In this document: piece by piece, positions 45,714 to 54,026 of the stretch
How positions within the stretch are numbered: position 1 is the first letter of the stretch
Layout: every line of letters starts with the position of its first letter
NCBI GenBank assembly: GCA_000720535.1
Contig: JOAZ01000003.1
Coordinates: 1 to 64,000, forward strand
Origin: Streptomyces halstedii
Lineage (GTDB): Bacteria > Actinomycetota > Actinomycetes > Streptomycetales > Streptomycetaceae
DNA: 64,000 nt
Direction: 5' to 3'
Notes under the pieces: generated by a model
Told to the model about the DNA's origin: nothing
Database searches by the model: none
Seen by the model: only the letters and a program-made list of their open reading frames with translations
Made by a program: the position numbers and the translations under genes

Positions 45714-46699
45714 CCCGTCTCCCCCGCCGGCGCGGCCGACAGGCCTTCGGCCCGCAGCTCCTCCCAGAGCGCGTCGGGGACCGGTGTGCGCAGCAGGGCG
45801 GCCGCGTCCCGCACCTCCTCGGGGGAGCGGGCGCCGACGAGGACGCCCGCGACGGCCGGGTGGCCGAGCGGGTAGCGCAGGGCCGCGGCGCGCAGCGGGA
45901 CGCCGTGCCGCCGGGTCACCTCCTCGATGCGCAGGGCCCGTTCCAGGAGGTGGGCGGGGGCCGGAGCGTAGTCGTACGTGGCGCCGGGGCGCGGGTCGGC
46001 CAGGAGCCCGGAGTTGAAGACCCCGCCGACGACGACGGCACGCCCCCGTGCCTCGGCCTCGGGCAGCAGGTCGGCGAGGGCGCTCCGGTCGAGGAGGGTG
46101 AAGCGGCCGGCGCACAGGACGGTGTCGACGTCGGTGTCACGGAGGAACCGGGTGAGCATGGCGGTCTGGTTCATCCCGGCGCCGATCGCGCCGACCATGC
46201 CTTCGGCGCGCAGTCGTTCCAGTGCCGGGTAGCCCTCGCGAAAGGCGGCTTCCTCGTGGTCGTCGGGGTCGTGCAGGTAGACGAGGTCGACGCGGTCGAG
46301 GCCGAGCCGTCCGAGGCTGTCCTCGACGCTCCGGCGGATGCCGTCGGCGCTGAAGTCCCAGCGGCGGCGGTGGGTGTGCGCGACCGCGAACCCCTCGGAC
46401 AGTCCGTGCGCCGGGGCTGTCCCCCAGGGCAGCGGTTCGAGGAGCCGGCCCACTTTGGTGGACACGGTGTACGCGTCGCGGGGGCGGTCGCGCAGGGCCT
46501 CGCCGAGCCTGCGTTCGGACAGGCCGAGGCCGTAGTGCGGGGCGGTGTCGAAGGAGCGGACGCCCTCGTCCCATGCGGCGTCCACGGCGGCGGCCGCCTG
46601 CGCCGGGTCCACCTCGGTGAAGAGGTTGCCGATGGCCGCCGCGCCGAAGGAGAGCTCGGTGATCCCGACCGCGCTCCGTCCGAGCTTGATCCGCCGCAT
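45710..46699 (-). CDS. Aldo/keto reductase (aldose 1-dehydrogenase type)
   Basis: 329 residues. SFDTAPHYGLGLSERRLG holds the catalytic Asp and Tyr, YTVSTKVGRLL the Lys, and DLVYLHDPDDHEEA the His. The PHYG...SE and STKVGR motifs are those of the D-threo-aldose/L-fucose dehydrogenase and pyridoxal dehydrogenase group. It probably oxidises a sugar to a 1,5-lactone that the overlapping amidohydrolase opens. ATG at 46699 begins MRRIKLGRS; longer in-frame starts run into the promoter (-35 at 46787). First gene of a two-gene operon. Confidence 0.9.
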   Translation of the reverse strand: MRRIKLGRSAVGITELSFGAAAIGNLFTEVDPAQAAAAVDAAWDEGVRSFDTAPHYGLGLSERRLGEALRDRPRDAYTVSTKVGRLLEPLPWGTAPAHGLSEGFAVAHTHRRRWDFSADGIRRSVEDSLGRLGLDRVDLVYLHDPDDHEEAAFREGYPALERLRAEGMVGAIGAGMNQTAMLTRFLRDTDVDTVLCAGRFTLLDRSALADLLPEAEARGRAVVVGGVFNSGLLADPRPGATYDYAPAPAHLLERALRIEEVTRRHGVPLRAAALRYPLGHPAVAGVLVGARSPEEVRDAAALLRTPVPDALWEELRAEGLSAAPAGETG

Positions 46700-46762
46700 T
46701 ACCGCTGCCCCTGACGCCGGCCCTGATGATTCGTTTCGGTACCGTGTCGGTCCCGCACAGCG

Positions 46763-46792
46763 AATAGTCATCGGATCACTGAGCCGCGTCAA
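46763..46792 (-). promoter_or_regulatory. Promoter candidate of the aldose dehydrogenase operon
   Basis: Minus strand: TTGACG (46787-46792) and ACTATT (46763-46768), 18 bases apart, about 65 bases before the start codon. The -35 is good and the -10 weak. Confidence 0.4.
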
Positions 46793-46931
46793 CCGTCCCA
46801 GCGGCCCGGAAGCCGGAGAGAGCCGCTCGATCTGTCCGATCTCTCCGGCCATGAAGGCACCTGGGACACCATGGCCGGTTACGGCCACTCAGTAAAGTGA
46901 CGGCCGTTACGACCGCGCGTCGCCGCGGTCC

Positions 46932-48998
46932 TCAGGCACGCTCCGGGATGCCGAATTCGCACCACACGCACTTCCCGCCGCCGCGGGCCTCCACGCCCCA
47001 GACGTCCGCCAGCAGGTCCACGAGCATCAGTCCGCGCCCGGAGACGCCCGACTCCCCCGCGTCCCGGCGCCGGGGCAGCGCGCTGGACCGGTCCTCCACA
47101 TCGACCCTGAGACGCCGTTCGGGCCCGGTCAGCACCCGGATGGTGACGATGGCTCCGCCGTCGGTGTGCATCAGCGCGTTGGTGATCAGCTCGTCGGCGG
47201 CGAGCTCCACCTCGTCCGCCCGCTCCCTGGCGCCCCACGCGCGGACCGCCGCCCTGATCATGTGGCGGCACGAGGTCAGCGCCTCGGGGTCGTTCTGGGA
47301 GACGTGCTGCTGGAGCCTGCCTCCGGGGTGCGGGGCGTGCGCGGCGTCGCGGCGCAGCAGGAGCACCGCCACGTCGTCCTGGCCGCCGCGTTCGTCGACG
47401 ACCTCGCAGAGCCGGTCGGCGAGCCGCTGGAGGTCCTGCGGGCCCTCGCGCACCAGGGACTCCAGCAGCCGCATGCCCTCGTCGAAGTCTGCGCCCGGCA
47501 GCTCCACCAGCCCGTCGGTGTACAGGATCATCGTCTGCCCGGGGTCCAGGTCGATGGTGCTGACCGGATAGTCCAGCTGCCCGAACTCGGCCGAGAGCCC
47601 CAGCGGAAGACCGCCCTCGGACGGCAGCTTGCGGCAGCTGCCGTCGACGCTCCGGACGAGCGGGTCCACATGGCCCGCGCGGACCAGCTGCACCACTCCG
47701 GTGACCGGGTCGACCTCGGCGTAGGAGCAGGTGGCGAAGCGGTCGGTGTCGAGTTCGTGGAGGAAGACGGAGGCGCGGGCCATCACCGTGGACGGCCGGT
47801 GCCCCTCGGCGGCGTACGCGCGCAGCACGATCCGCAGCTGGCCCATGACTGCCGCGGCGTGGGTGTCGTGGCCCTGTACGTCGCCGATGACGGCACCGAC
47901 GCGGCCGCCGGGCAGCGGGATGATGTCGTACCAGTCGCCGCCGATGTCCTGGCCGAGCCGGGCGGAGCGGTAGCGGACGGCGACCTGGGCACCGGGCACC
48001 TCGGGGATCCGGCGGGGCAGCATCGCCTGCTGGAGCCCTTCGGCGAGGTCGTGCTCCTGCTCGTAGAGCATGGCCCGCTGGAGGCTCTGGGCGATGGAGC
48101 TGCCGAGGGCGACCAGCAGGTTCCGCTCGTCCCCGGAGAAGCCCGCCTTGCCCCCGTAGAGCAGGCCGAGCGCGCCGATCGGGCGGGCCTGGGCGATGAG
48201 CGGGAGGTAGGCGGCCGCCGTGATGCCGAGGTGGCTGATGTGCGGCCACAGGATGGGGTACGAGGTCGCGAAGTCCTCGGCGCTCTCGATGAACCGGGGC
48301 TTGAGCGTGCGGATCACCTCGCCCATCGGGTAGGCCTCGTCCACCCGCGTGTAGCGGGTGCCGGCCACGTACGCGCCCTCGGGCCCGTCGGCCACGAGGT
48401 GGATGCGCGTGCCCTCCAGCAGCCCCATGACCAGGCTGGTGGCACCGAGGTGCGCGAGCCCCTGGGAGTTCTTCAGCACGTCCGTGACGTCCTTGACGGT
48501 GCGGGCGTGCGCCAGGGCCGCCGTGGTGCTCTGCACCAGGCTGGTACGGCGGCGGCGCTCCTCGTCGATCGTCCGGCGGGTGACGGAGTCGGCGAGTTCC
48601 TGGGTGGCGTCCCGGACGATGCCGATGATCCGCCGGGGGCGGCCTTCGGCGTCCCGCCGGATGAATCCCTGGGTGTGGGTCCAGCGCAGCGAACCGTCGC
48701 GCCGCTTCCTGCGGAAGTAGGCGCCGTAGTTGTCGCGGCCGCTCTTGAGTGCCTGGGAGACCAGGGCGTCCAGGCGGGTCCCCTCCTCGGCGGGGATACG
48801 GACGACGAGCGATTCGGGACGGTTGTCGTACTCGTCGACACCCAGGTCGAACACGTCGAGCGCGGGCTCGTCCATGTGCATGAGTCCGCTGTCCAGATCC
48901 CAGTCGAAGCTGCCCATTCGGTTCAGGGCGAGGCTGAGGTCCGGGTGGGCGGGCCAGTCGTCCGGGAGTGACAGGGCACCCGCAACCCGATCATCCAT
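46932..48998 (-). CDS. PAS-GAF-PP2C-ATPase multidomain regulator (SpoIIE/RsbU-type phosphatase)
   Basis: 688 residues, soluble. PAS/PAC spans about 20-140 (ALNRMGSFDWDLDSGLMHMD, then IIGIVRDATQE). A GAF domain spans about 160-310. A PP2C/SpoIIE phosphatase spans about 320-535 (RLGQDIGGDWYDIIPLPGG, GDVQGHDTHAAAVM, GGQDDVAVLLLRR). A C-terminal RsbW-like ATPase spans about 555-688 (ELAADELITNALMHTDGG). It combines a phosphatase for anti-anti-sigma proteins with an anti-sigma-like kinase, a layout common in Streptomyces. ATG at 48998 was preferred over GTG at 49007; neither has a strong ribosome site. Divergent from the yndJ-like operon across two palindromic operators. Confidence 0.92.
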   Translation of the reverse strand: MDDRVAGALSLPDDWPAHPDLSLALNRMGSFDWDLDSGLMHMDEPALDVFDLGVDEYDNRPESLVVRIPAEEGTRLDALVSQALKSGRDNYGAYFRRKRRDGSLRWTHTQGFIRRDAEGRPRRIIGIVRDATQELADSVTRRTIDEERRRRTSLVQSTTAALAHARTVKDVTDVLKNSQGLAHLGATSLVMGLLEGTRIHLVADGPEGAYVAGTRYTRVDEAYPMGEVIRTLKPRFIESAEDFATSYPILWPHISHLGITAAAYLPLIAQARPIGALGLLYGGKAGFSGDERNLLVALGSSIAQSLQRAMLYEQEHDLAEGLQQAMLPRRIPEVPGAQVAVRYRSARLGQDIGGDWYDIIPLPGGRVGAVIGDVQGHDTHAAAVMGQLRIVLRAYAAEGHRPSTVMARASVFLHELDTDRFATCSYAEVDPVTGVVQLVRAGHVDPLVRSVDGSCRKLPSEGGLPLGLSAEFGQLDYPVSTIDLDPGQTMILYTDGLVELPGADFDEGMRLLESLVREGPQDLQRLADRLCEVVDERGGQDDVAVLLLRRDAAHAPHPGGRLQQHVSQNDPEALTSCRHMIRAAVRAWGARERADEVELAADELITNALMHTDGGAIVTIRVLTGPERRLRVDVEDRSSALPRRRDAGESGVSGRGLMLVDLLADVWGVEARGGGKCVWCEFGIPERA

Positions 48999-49047
48999 GT
49001 GCGCCACTCTGCCATTATTTGTCCGATTCCTCGACCGAGCAGGCCGT

Positions 49048-49063
49048 CTTGAACGCGTTCAAG
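49048..49063. promoter_or_regulatory. Palindromic operator copy 1
   Basis: CTTGAACGCGTTCAAG is a perfect 16-bp palindrome. The core TTGAACGCGTTCAA recurs 43 bases away. The form suggests a TetR-family dimer site. Confidence 0.75.
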
Positions 49064-49091
49064 AAAAGCCCTACGCTCACCCCACCAGCAA

Positions 49092-49105
49092 TTGAACGCG
49101 TTCAA
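49092..49105. promoter_or_regulatory. Palindromic operator copy 2
   Basis: TTGAACGCGTTCAA, perfect 14-bp palindrome, 24 bases before the YndJ-like start. Centre-to-centre distance to copy 1 is 43 bp, about four helical turns, so bound dimers would lie on the same face. Confidence 0.75.
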
Positions 49106-49128
49106 ATCAGTGGTGGGCCGGAGGCGTG

Positions 49129-49968
49129 ATGTCTGTTCTGGTGGGGCTCGTCGTGATGCTGGGGATGCTCGTGATCGTGCCCGCCGGCCTGGGGCTCGTC
49201 GGGGACCCCGCGCTCGCGCGGATACGCCGCCTGTGGCCGCTGTTCGCGGTGCCGGGCGCCGTGGCCCTGTGGCTGCCACGCGGCACCGCCGCGACCGCGG
49301 CGGCTGCCTGCTACGCCCTGGGGACCCTGCTCCTGGCCGCCCACGCACCCCTGCGCCTGGCACGTACCCGCAGCGTCGCCCCGGCCGAGATCGCCCTGCT
49401 CACCGCGCTGGTCACCCCCTCGGTGGCGGCCCTCGCCCTGGTCGCCGAGCGCTCAGGCCACGAACTCTTCGGCTTCGGACTCGGCATCCTGGCGCTCACC
49501 GTGCCGCACTTCCACTTCGCCGGCTTCGCCGCCGCGCTGGTCGCGGGGCTGGTCTGCCGGGCCGGGGACGACGGCCCGGTGGGCCGGTTCGCCGCGCTGA
49601 GCGTCCCCCTGGGCACGCTGCTCGTGCTGGCCGGTTACTTCATCGGCGACCTGGCCGAACTGGCCGGGGCCGTCGTGCTGACCGCCGGGATGTGGGCGGT
49701 CGCCCTGCTCACCCGGCGCACCGCCCTCGGTCCGGGCCGGGACAGGGTCACCCGGATCCTGCTCACCGCCTCGGCCGCCGTCCTCGTGGCGACCATGGCG
49801 CTCGCGCTGAGCTGGGCACTCGGCGAGGCCACCGGACTGCCCCATCCCAGTCTGACCTGGATGGCCGCCACCCACGGCGTGGGCAACGCACTGGGCTTCG
49901 CCCTCTGCTCACTGCTCGCCCTGCGCCGCCTCCAGCACCCCACCCACCCGGAAGGCAGGACCGCGTGA
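49129..49968 (+). CDS. YndJ-family membrane protein
   Basis: 279 residues with about eight membrane helices. PHFHFAGFAAALVAGLVCR and THGVGNALGFALCSLLALRR, with their membrane-embedded histidines, are the recognisable YndJ features. Function unknown; it regularly neighbours DUF1990 proteins. ATG at 49129 follows CCGGAGGCGTG; the GTG one codon earlier is less likely. It begins a three-gene operon, and its stop overlaps the DUF1990 start (GTGA). Two TTGAACGCGTTCAA palindromes lie in its promoter region. Confidence 0.82.
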   Translation: MSVLVGLVVMLGMLVIVPAGLGLVGDPALARIRRLWPLFAVPGAVALWLPRGTAATAAAACYALGTLLLAAHAPLRLARTRSVAPAEIALLTALVTPSVAALALVAERSGHELFGFGLGILALTVPHFHFAGFAAALVAGLVCRAGDDGPVGRFAALSVPLGTLLVLAGYFIGDLAELAGAVVLTAGMWAVALLTRRTALGPGRDRVTRILLTASAAVLVATMALALSWALGEATGLPHPSLTWMAATHGVGNALGFALCSLLALRRLQHPTHPEGRTA

Positions 49969-50474
49969 CCACCCTGACGTACCCCGAGGTCGGAGCGACC
50001 CGCCATGGGCCGCTGCCGGACGGCTACCACCATCTGCGCCACCGGGCCGCCGTCGGCCGCGGGCGGGCGGACTTCGCCGCGGCGGCGGCCGCCGTCACCG
50101 AATGGCGGATGCACCGGGCCTCCGGAGCCCGGGTGCGCGCCTCCGCCGCGCGGGCCGACGCCCAGGTCACCGTCGCGGTGTCGCTCGGCGTCGGCCCGCT
50201 CCGCTTCACCGCGCACTGCGAGGTCGTCTGGGCCGAGTACGGCGAGACCCGCGCCGGCTTCGCCTACGGGACCACCGCGCGCCACCCGGAACGGGGCGAG
50301 GAGTGCTTCGTGGTGGAACTGGCCGAGGACGGGACCGTGTGGTTCACGGTCATCGCCTTCTCCCGTCCCGCCTCCTGGTACAGCCGGCTCGGCGGCCCCC
50401 TGGTCCCGGTCCTCCAGCGCCTGTACGCGCGACGGCTGGGCGACTCGCTGCGCGGATGCGTGTCCGCGGGCTGA
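49965..50474 (+). CDS. DUF1990 family protein
   Basis: 169 residues of the DUF1990 fold, which is related to START/SRPBCC-type ligand-binding folds. YHHLRHRAAVGRGRADFAAA and CEVVWAEYGETRAGFAYGTTARHPERGEECF are the family signatures. Such proteins occur in plants and actinobacteria without an assigned activity. GTG at 49965 lies in the GTGA overlap with the YndJ-like gene. It is 21 bases ahead of the lipase-maturation-factor gene. Confidence 0.88.
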   Translation: MTTLTYPEVGATRHGPLPDGYHHLRHRAAVGRGRADFAAAAAAVTEWRMHRASGARVRASAARADAQVTVAVSLGVGPLRFTAHCEVVWAEYGETRAGFAYGTTARHPERGEECFVVELAEDGTVWFTVIAFSRPASWYSRLGGPLVPVLQRLYARRLGDSLRGCVSAG

Positions 50475-50495
50475 TCCGGTCCGATACTGGGGGCG

Positions 50496-51935
50496 ATGCA
50501 GTGGTTCACCGCGGACGGGTACGAGCTCAGCCGGACGGTCTTCCAGCGGGCCCTCGCCACCGTCTACCTGGTCGCCTTCCTCTCCGCCGCGCTCCAGTTC
50601 CGGGCGCTGATCGGCACGCGGGGCATGCTTCCCGTGCCCGAACTGCTGCGCCGCACCCCGTGGCGGGCGGCGCCCGGCCTCTTCCGGCTCCACTACTCCG
50701 ACCGCTTCTTCGCGGCGGTCGCCTGGACCGGCACCGCGCTGTCGCTGGCCCTGATCGCGGGCGCCGACGGACACGTCCCGCTCTGGGCCGCGATGCTGCT
50801 GTGGGCGGTGCCCTGGGTGCTCTACCTGTCGATCGTCCAGGTCGGCCAGGTCTGGTACGGCTTCGGCTGGGAATCGCTGCTGCTGGAGACCGGATTCCTC
50901 GCCGTCCTCCTCGGCAACGCGGACACGGCTCCCCCCGTGCTCGTCCTGTGGCTGCTGCGCTGGCTGCTCTTCCGGCTGGAGTTCGGCGCCGGCCTCATCA
51001 AGATGCGGGGTGACGCCTGCTGGCGCCGGCTGACCTGTCTGGATTTCCACCATGAGACTCAGCCGATGCCGGGGCCGCTGAGCTGGTTCTTCCACCATCT
51101 GCCCAAGCCGGTGCACCGGGTGGAGGTGGCGGCCAACCACGTCACCCAGCTCGTGGTGCCCTTCCTGCTCTTCACGCCGCAGCCGGTGGCCGGTGCCGCC
51201 GCCGGCCTGATGGTCCTGACCCAGCTGTGGCTGGTGCTCTCGGGCAACTTCGCCTGGCTGAACTGGCTGACGATCGTCATCGCGCTCTCCGCGATCGACT
51301 GGACCCCGTGGGCCGGTCCGCCGCCCGCGCGGCCCGCGCCACCCCTCTGGTACGAGGTGGTGGTCGTCGCGGCCACCGTGCTCGTGGTCGCCCTCAGCTA
51401 CCGCCCGGCGCGCAACCTCGTCTCCCGCCGCCAGGTGATGAACCGGTCCTTCGACCCGCTGCACCTGGTCAACACCTACGGGGCGTTCGGCAGCATCAGC
51501 CGGACGCGTCTGGAGGTGGTGGTGGAGGGCACGGACGAAGCCGTGATCCACGAGGGGACCCGGTGGCGTGAGTACGGCTTCCGGGGCAAGCCGGGCGATC
51601 CGCGCAGGATGCCGCGCCAGTTCGCGCCGTACCATCTGCGGCTCGACTGGATGATGTGGTTCGCGGCGCTCTCCCCCGCCTACGCGCGGTCCTGGTTCGG
51701 GCCGTTCGTCGAGCGGCTGCTGCGAGGCGACCGGGACACCCTGCGGCTGCTGCGCCACAACCCGTTCCCCAACGGCCCTCCGGCCCATGTCCGCGCCCGG
51801 GTCTTCCGCTACGAGTTCACCGACCGGCACGAGCTGCGGACGACCGGCCGCTGGTGGCGTCGGACCTACGTGCGGGACTTCATGCGCCCGGTGGCCCGGC
51901 CGGTACCGCTCCGGCCTCCGGGGCGGCAGCCCTGA
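50496..51935 (+). CDS. Lipase maturation factor (LMF1) family membrane protein
   Basis: 479 residues. About eight membrane helices fill the first 320 residues. LLFRLEFGAGLIKMRGDACWRRLTCLDFHHETQPMPGPLSWFFHHLPKPVHRVE (about 163-215, quoted here by its key features: R/E-F-GAGLIK, DFHHETQP, HHLP) is the hallmark of the LMF family. The soluble C-terminus has AFGSISRTRLEVVVEG and APYHLRLDWMMWFAAL. In animals LMF1 matures lipases in the ER; the bacterial role is unknown. ATG at 50496 follows CTGGGGGCG. Third gene of the operon, followed by a bidirectional terminator. Confidence 0.9.
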   Translation: MQWFTADGYELSRTVFQRALATVYLVAFLSAALQFRALIGTRGMLPVPELLRRTPWRAAPGLFRLHYSDRFFAAVAWTGTALSLALIAGADGHVPLWAAMLLWAVPWVLYLSIVQVGQVWYGFGWESLLLETGFLAVLLGNADTAPPVLVLWLLRWLLFRLEFGAGLIKMRGDACWRRLTCLDFHHETQPMPGPLSWFFHHLPKPVHRVEVAANHVTQLVVPFLLFTPQPVAGAAAGLMVLTQLWLVLSGNFAWLNWLTIVIALSAIDWTPWAGPPPARPAPPLWYEVVVVAATVLVVALSYRPARNLVSRRQVMNRSFDPLHLVNTYGAFGSISRTRLEVVVEGTDEAVIHEGTRWREYGFRGKPGDPRRMPRQFAPYHLRLDWMMWFAALSPAYARSWFGPFVERLLRGDRDTLRLLRHNPFPNGPPAHVRARVFRYEFTDRHELRTTGRWWRRTYVRDFMRPVARPVPLRPPGRQP

Positions 51936-51945
51936 CACGGCGAGA

Positions 51946-51974
51946 ACCGGACCTCCGTGGAACGGGGGCCCGGT
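51946..51974. terminator. Bidirectional terminator after the LMF gene
   Basis: A 13-pair stem (51946-51958 with 51962-51974, one mismatch and one G-T) closes a 3-base loop, between convergent genes. Confidence 0.7.
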
Positions 51975-52003
51975 CCGCGTGCGGCGGGGAGCGGGGGCGG
52001 CCG

Positions 52004-52177
52004 TCAGTCGATTCCGGGCAGGATGTGCGGCTCGGCCAGGTCGTCCTCGTACCCGGCCAGTCTGATCGGAGCGGACCTGGCCCAGACCTCGATGTTGCGG
52101 AGCTTGTGTGGCTGGGCGGCCGGTTCTCCGGTGGGACCGGCGGGGGGCTGCTCGCTCGTGGTCGTTTCAGGTGTCAC
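52004..52177 (-). CDS. 57-residue orphan peptide, possible RiPP-type precursor
   Basis: Read directly from the complement: GTG at 52177 preceded by AAAAGGAGTCCGCG, stop TGA at 52004. The first 24 residues are Thr/Glu/Pro/Ala-rich and look unstructured (TPETTTSEQPPAGPTGEPAA). The rest is well-formed: KLRNIEVWARSAPIRL, then AGYEDDLAEPHILPGID at the end. The strong ribosome site, terminators on both sides and the non-random C-terminus argue that it is a real, separately transcribed gene. A leader-plus-core layout resembles ribosomally made, modified peptides, but no modifying enzyme adjoins it and I recognise no family. Confidence 0.65.
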   Translation of the reverse strand: MTPETTTSEQPPAGPTGEPAAQPHKLRNIEVWARSAPIRLAGYEDDLAEPHILPGID

Positions 52178-52535
52178 CGCGGACTCCTTTTGTGTCGCGT
52201 AACCCCGGGGCGGTGGCGACGCTGCGGCTGTGGGAACCGTGTCGACCGCCCCTGCGGGGCAGGGGCAGAAACAGTTCGGTCGCGGTGGCGCCGTTACGGG
52301 GCGGGACGGCCGGCCTGCTTGAAGACCTGTCCCAGGACGGCCGAGGAAGTTTCGTGGATTCCTTGGTGGCGTCCGTTCGCTTCAGCGTAACCAAATGAGC
52401 GCCGTCCCGCTCGACAGAACGTGTGGCCTGGGTCACTTTCAGCCAACGAGCGGGGGGCCGGGCGTGAAGAACGGCGGCGCGCCCGGGGGTGGTCCGGGCG
52501 CGCCGCCGTGGCGCCGTGGTATGCGGGGGCGCCGG
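52178..52535. other. 358-bp region upstream of the peptide gene
   Basis: Holds the terminator of the SDR gene (52471-52509), a GTG-N6-GTCAC dyad (52423-52436) of the Streptomyces Crp-site form, and a perfect 8-bp hairpin with a GGG loop (52248-52266) inside the presumed peptide mRNA leader. No other gene is convincing. Confidence 0.5.
52471..52509 (-). terminator. Terminator of the SDR-like gene, perfect 16-bp stem
   Basis: 52471-52486 pairs with 52494-52509 around a 7-base loop, 27 bases past the stop of the SDR-like gene. It separates that gene from the peptide gene. Confidence 0.9.
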
Positions 52536-54026
52536 TCACCAGCCTGCGGGCGCGTAGTCCTTCAGGAAGCAGCCGTACAGCTCCTCGCCGGCCTCACCGC
52601 GCACGATGGGGTCGTAGACGCGGGCGGCGCCGTCGATCAGGTCGAGCGGGGCGTGGAAGCCCTCCTCGGCGAGGCGCATCTTGTCGGGGTGGGGCCGCTC
52701 GTCCGTGATCCAGCCGGTGTCCACGGCCGTCATCAGGATGCGGTCCTTCTCGAACATCTCCTGGGCACTGGTGCGGGTGAGCATGTTCAGGGCGGCCTTG
52801 GCCATGTTGGTGTGCGGGTGGCCCGCCCCCTTGTAGCCGCGGCCGAAGACGCCCTCCATGGCGGAGACGTTCACCACGTAGGCGCGCTTCGAGGCGGTCG
52901 CCGCCATCGCGGGACGGAGCCGGCTGATGAGGATGAACGGGGCCGTGGAGTTGCAGAGCTGGACTTCGAGGAGCTCGATCGGCTCGACCTCCTCGACGGT
53001 CTGGATCCAGCTGTTGGTGTCGTGCAGGTCGGGCACCAGGCCGCCCGCGTCGATCGCCGTGCCGGCGGCGATGCGGGCCGGGGAGGCGGACCCGGTGACC
53101 AGGGCGAGGTCGGTGACGTCGTTCGCCGTCAGGCCCCGGCTCTCCGTGCGGGCGGCGGGAATGGCGGCGACCCGGTCGACGGTGCCGCTGTTGAACGTGC
53201 CGATCACCTCGGCGGCGGGCAGCGCGCCGGCCGGCAGCGGGGCGGACTCGGCGTTCACCAGCTCGCCGTAGGCCTGCGGGGAGCGGCGCACCGTCTGGGC
53301 GGCGTTGTTGATCAGGATGTCCAGCGGTCCTTCGGCGGCGACCGAGTCGGCGAGCGCGACGACCTGGGCGGGGTCACGCAGGTCGATGCCGATGATCTTC
53401 AGCCGGTGGATCCACTCGTCGCTGTCCGGCATCGCCTTGAAGCGGCGGATCGCGTCGTTGGGGAACCGGGTGGTGACGGTGGTGTGCGCGCCGTCGCGGA
53501 GCAGCCGCAGCGCGATGTACATGCCGATCTTGGCGCGGCCCCCGGTGAGCAGGGCGCGGCGGCCGGTGAGGTCGGTGCGGGCGTCGCGGCGGGCGCGGTT
53601 CTCGGCGGCGCAGCTCTGGCAGAGCTGGTGGTAGAAGGCGTCCACCTCGACGTACCGGGTCTTGCAGATGTAGCAGGACCTCGGGCGCCGGAGGATGCCG
53701 GCGATCTCGGCGGTCGCCGAGGAGGAGGGGAGCACGCCCTGCGTCTCGTCGTCGATGCGCTCGGCGGAGCCGGTCGCGGTGGCCTCGGTGACGGCCTTGT
53801 CGTGCGCGGTCTTGGCGGCCCGGCGCTCCTGGCGGCGGCGCTGCTTGACCGTGCGGTAGATACCGGCGGTGGCCCTGCGTACGGCGATGGCGTCGGGGTG
53901 GTCGATCTCGATGGAGTCGAGCTCGTCCAGCACGCTCAGGCAGACGGCCAGCCGCTCGGGGTCGACGCCGGGACCGAACTCGTCGGTCCCGGGAGCGGAC
54001 TCCGGGCTGTCCTTGGTCACCGTCAT
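52536..54026 (-). CDS. SDR-fold protein with N-terminal zinc finger
   Basis: 496 residues. A helical, basic N-terminus (20-90) is followed by a Cys4 motif (C118-x2-C121, C136-x2-C139: SCYICKTRY, QLCQSCA). A Rossmann SDR domain follows from about 155 (LLTGGRAKIGMYIALRLLRDGA, NNAAQTVRRSP, VVNVSAMEGVFG). Where SDR enzymes have YxxxK, this has HTNMAKAALNM, so the Lys is kept but the catalytic Tyr is replaced by Thr. It may not be a dehydrogenase, or it may use another acid. The central insert (about 260-360) is longer than usual. ATG at 54026 is used. Confidence 0.82.
   Translation of the reverse strand: MTVTKDSPESAPGTDEFGPGVDPERLAVCLSVLDELDSIEIDHPDAIAVRRATAGIYRTVKQRRRQERRAAKTAHDKAVTEATATGSAERIDDETQGVLPSSSATAEIAGILRRPRSCYICKTRYVEVDAFYHQLCQSCAAENRARRDARTDLTGRRALLTGGRAKIGMYIALRLLRDGAHTTVTTRFPNDAIRRFKAMPDSDEWIHRLKIIGIDLRDPAQVVALADSVAAEGPLDILINNAAQTVRRSPQAYGELVNAESAPLPAGALPAAEVIGTFNSGTVDRVAAIPAARTESRGLTANDVTDLALVTGSASPARIAAGTAIDAGGLVPDLHDTNSWIQTVEEVEPIELLEVQLCNSTAPFILISRLRPAMAATASKRAYVVNVSAMEGVFGRGYKGAGHPHTNMAKAALNMLTRTSAQEMFEKDRILMTAVDTGWITDERPHPDKMRLAEEGFHAPLDLIDGAARVYDPIVRGEAGEELYGCFLKDYAPAGW

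Noticed and set aside
51957-52202. Plus-strand 81-codon ORF over the peptide gene
   Set aside because: No ribosome site and product looks random; the minus-strand frame has both ribosome site and structured sequence.
52167-52436. 89-codon minus-strand ORF upstream of the peptide gene
   Set aside because: Arg/Pro/Ser-rich with no fold-like sequence and no good ribosome site; probably the untranslated leader of the peptide gene.
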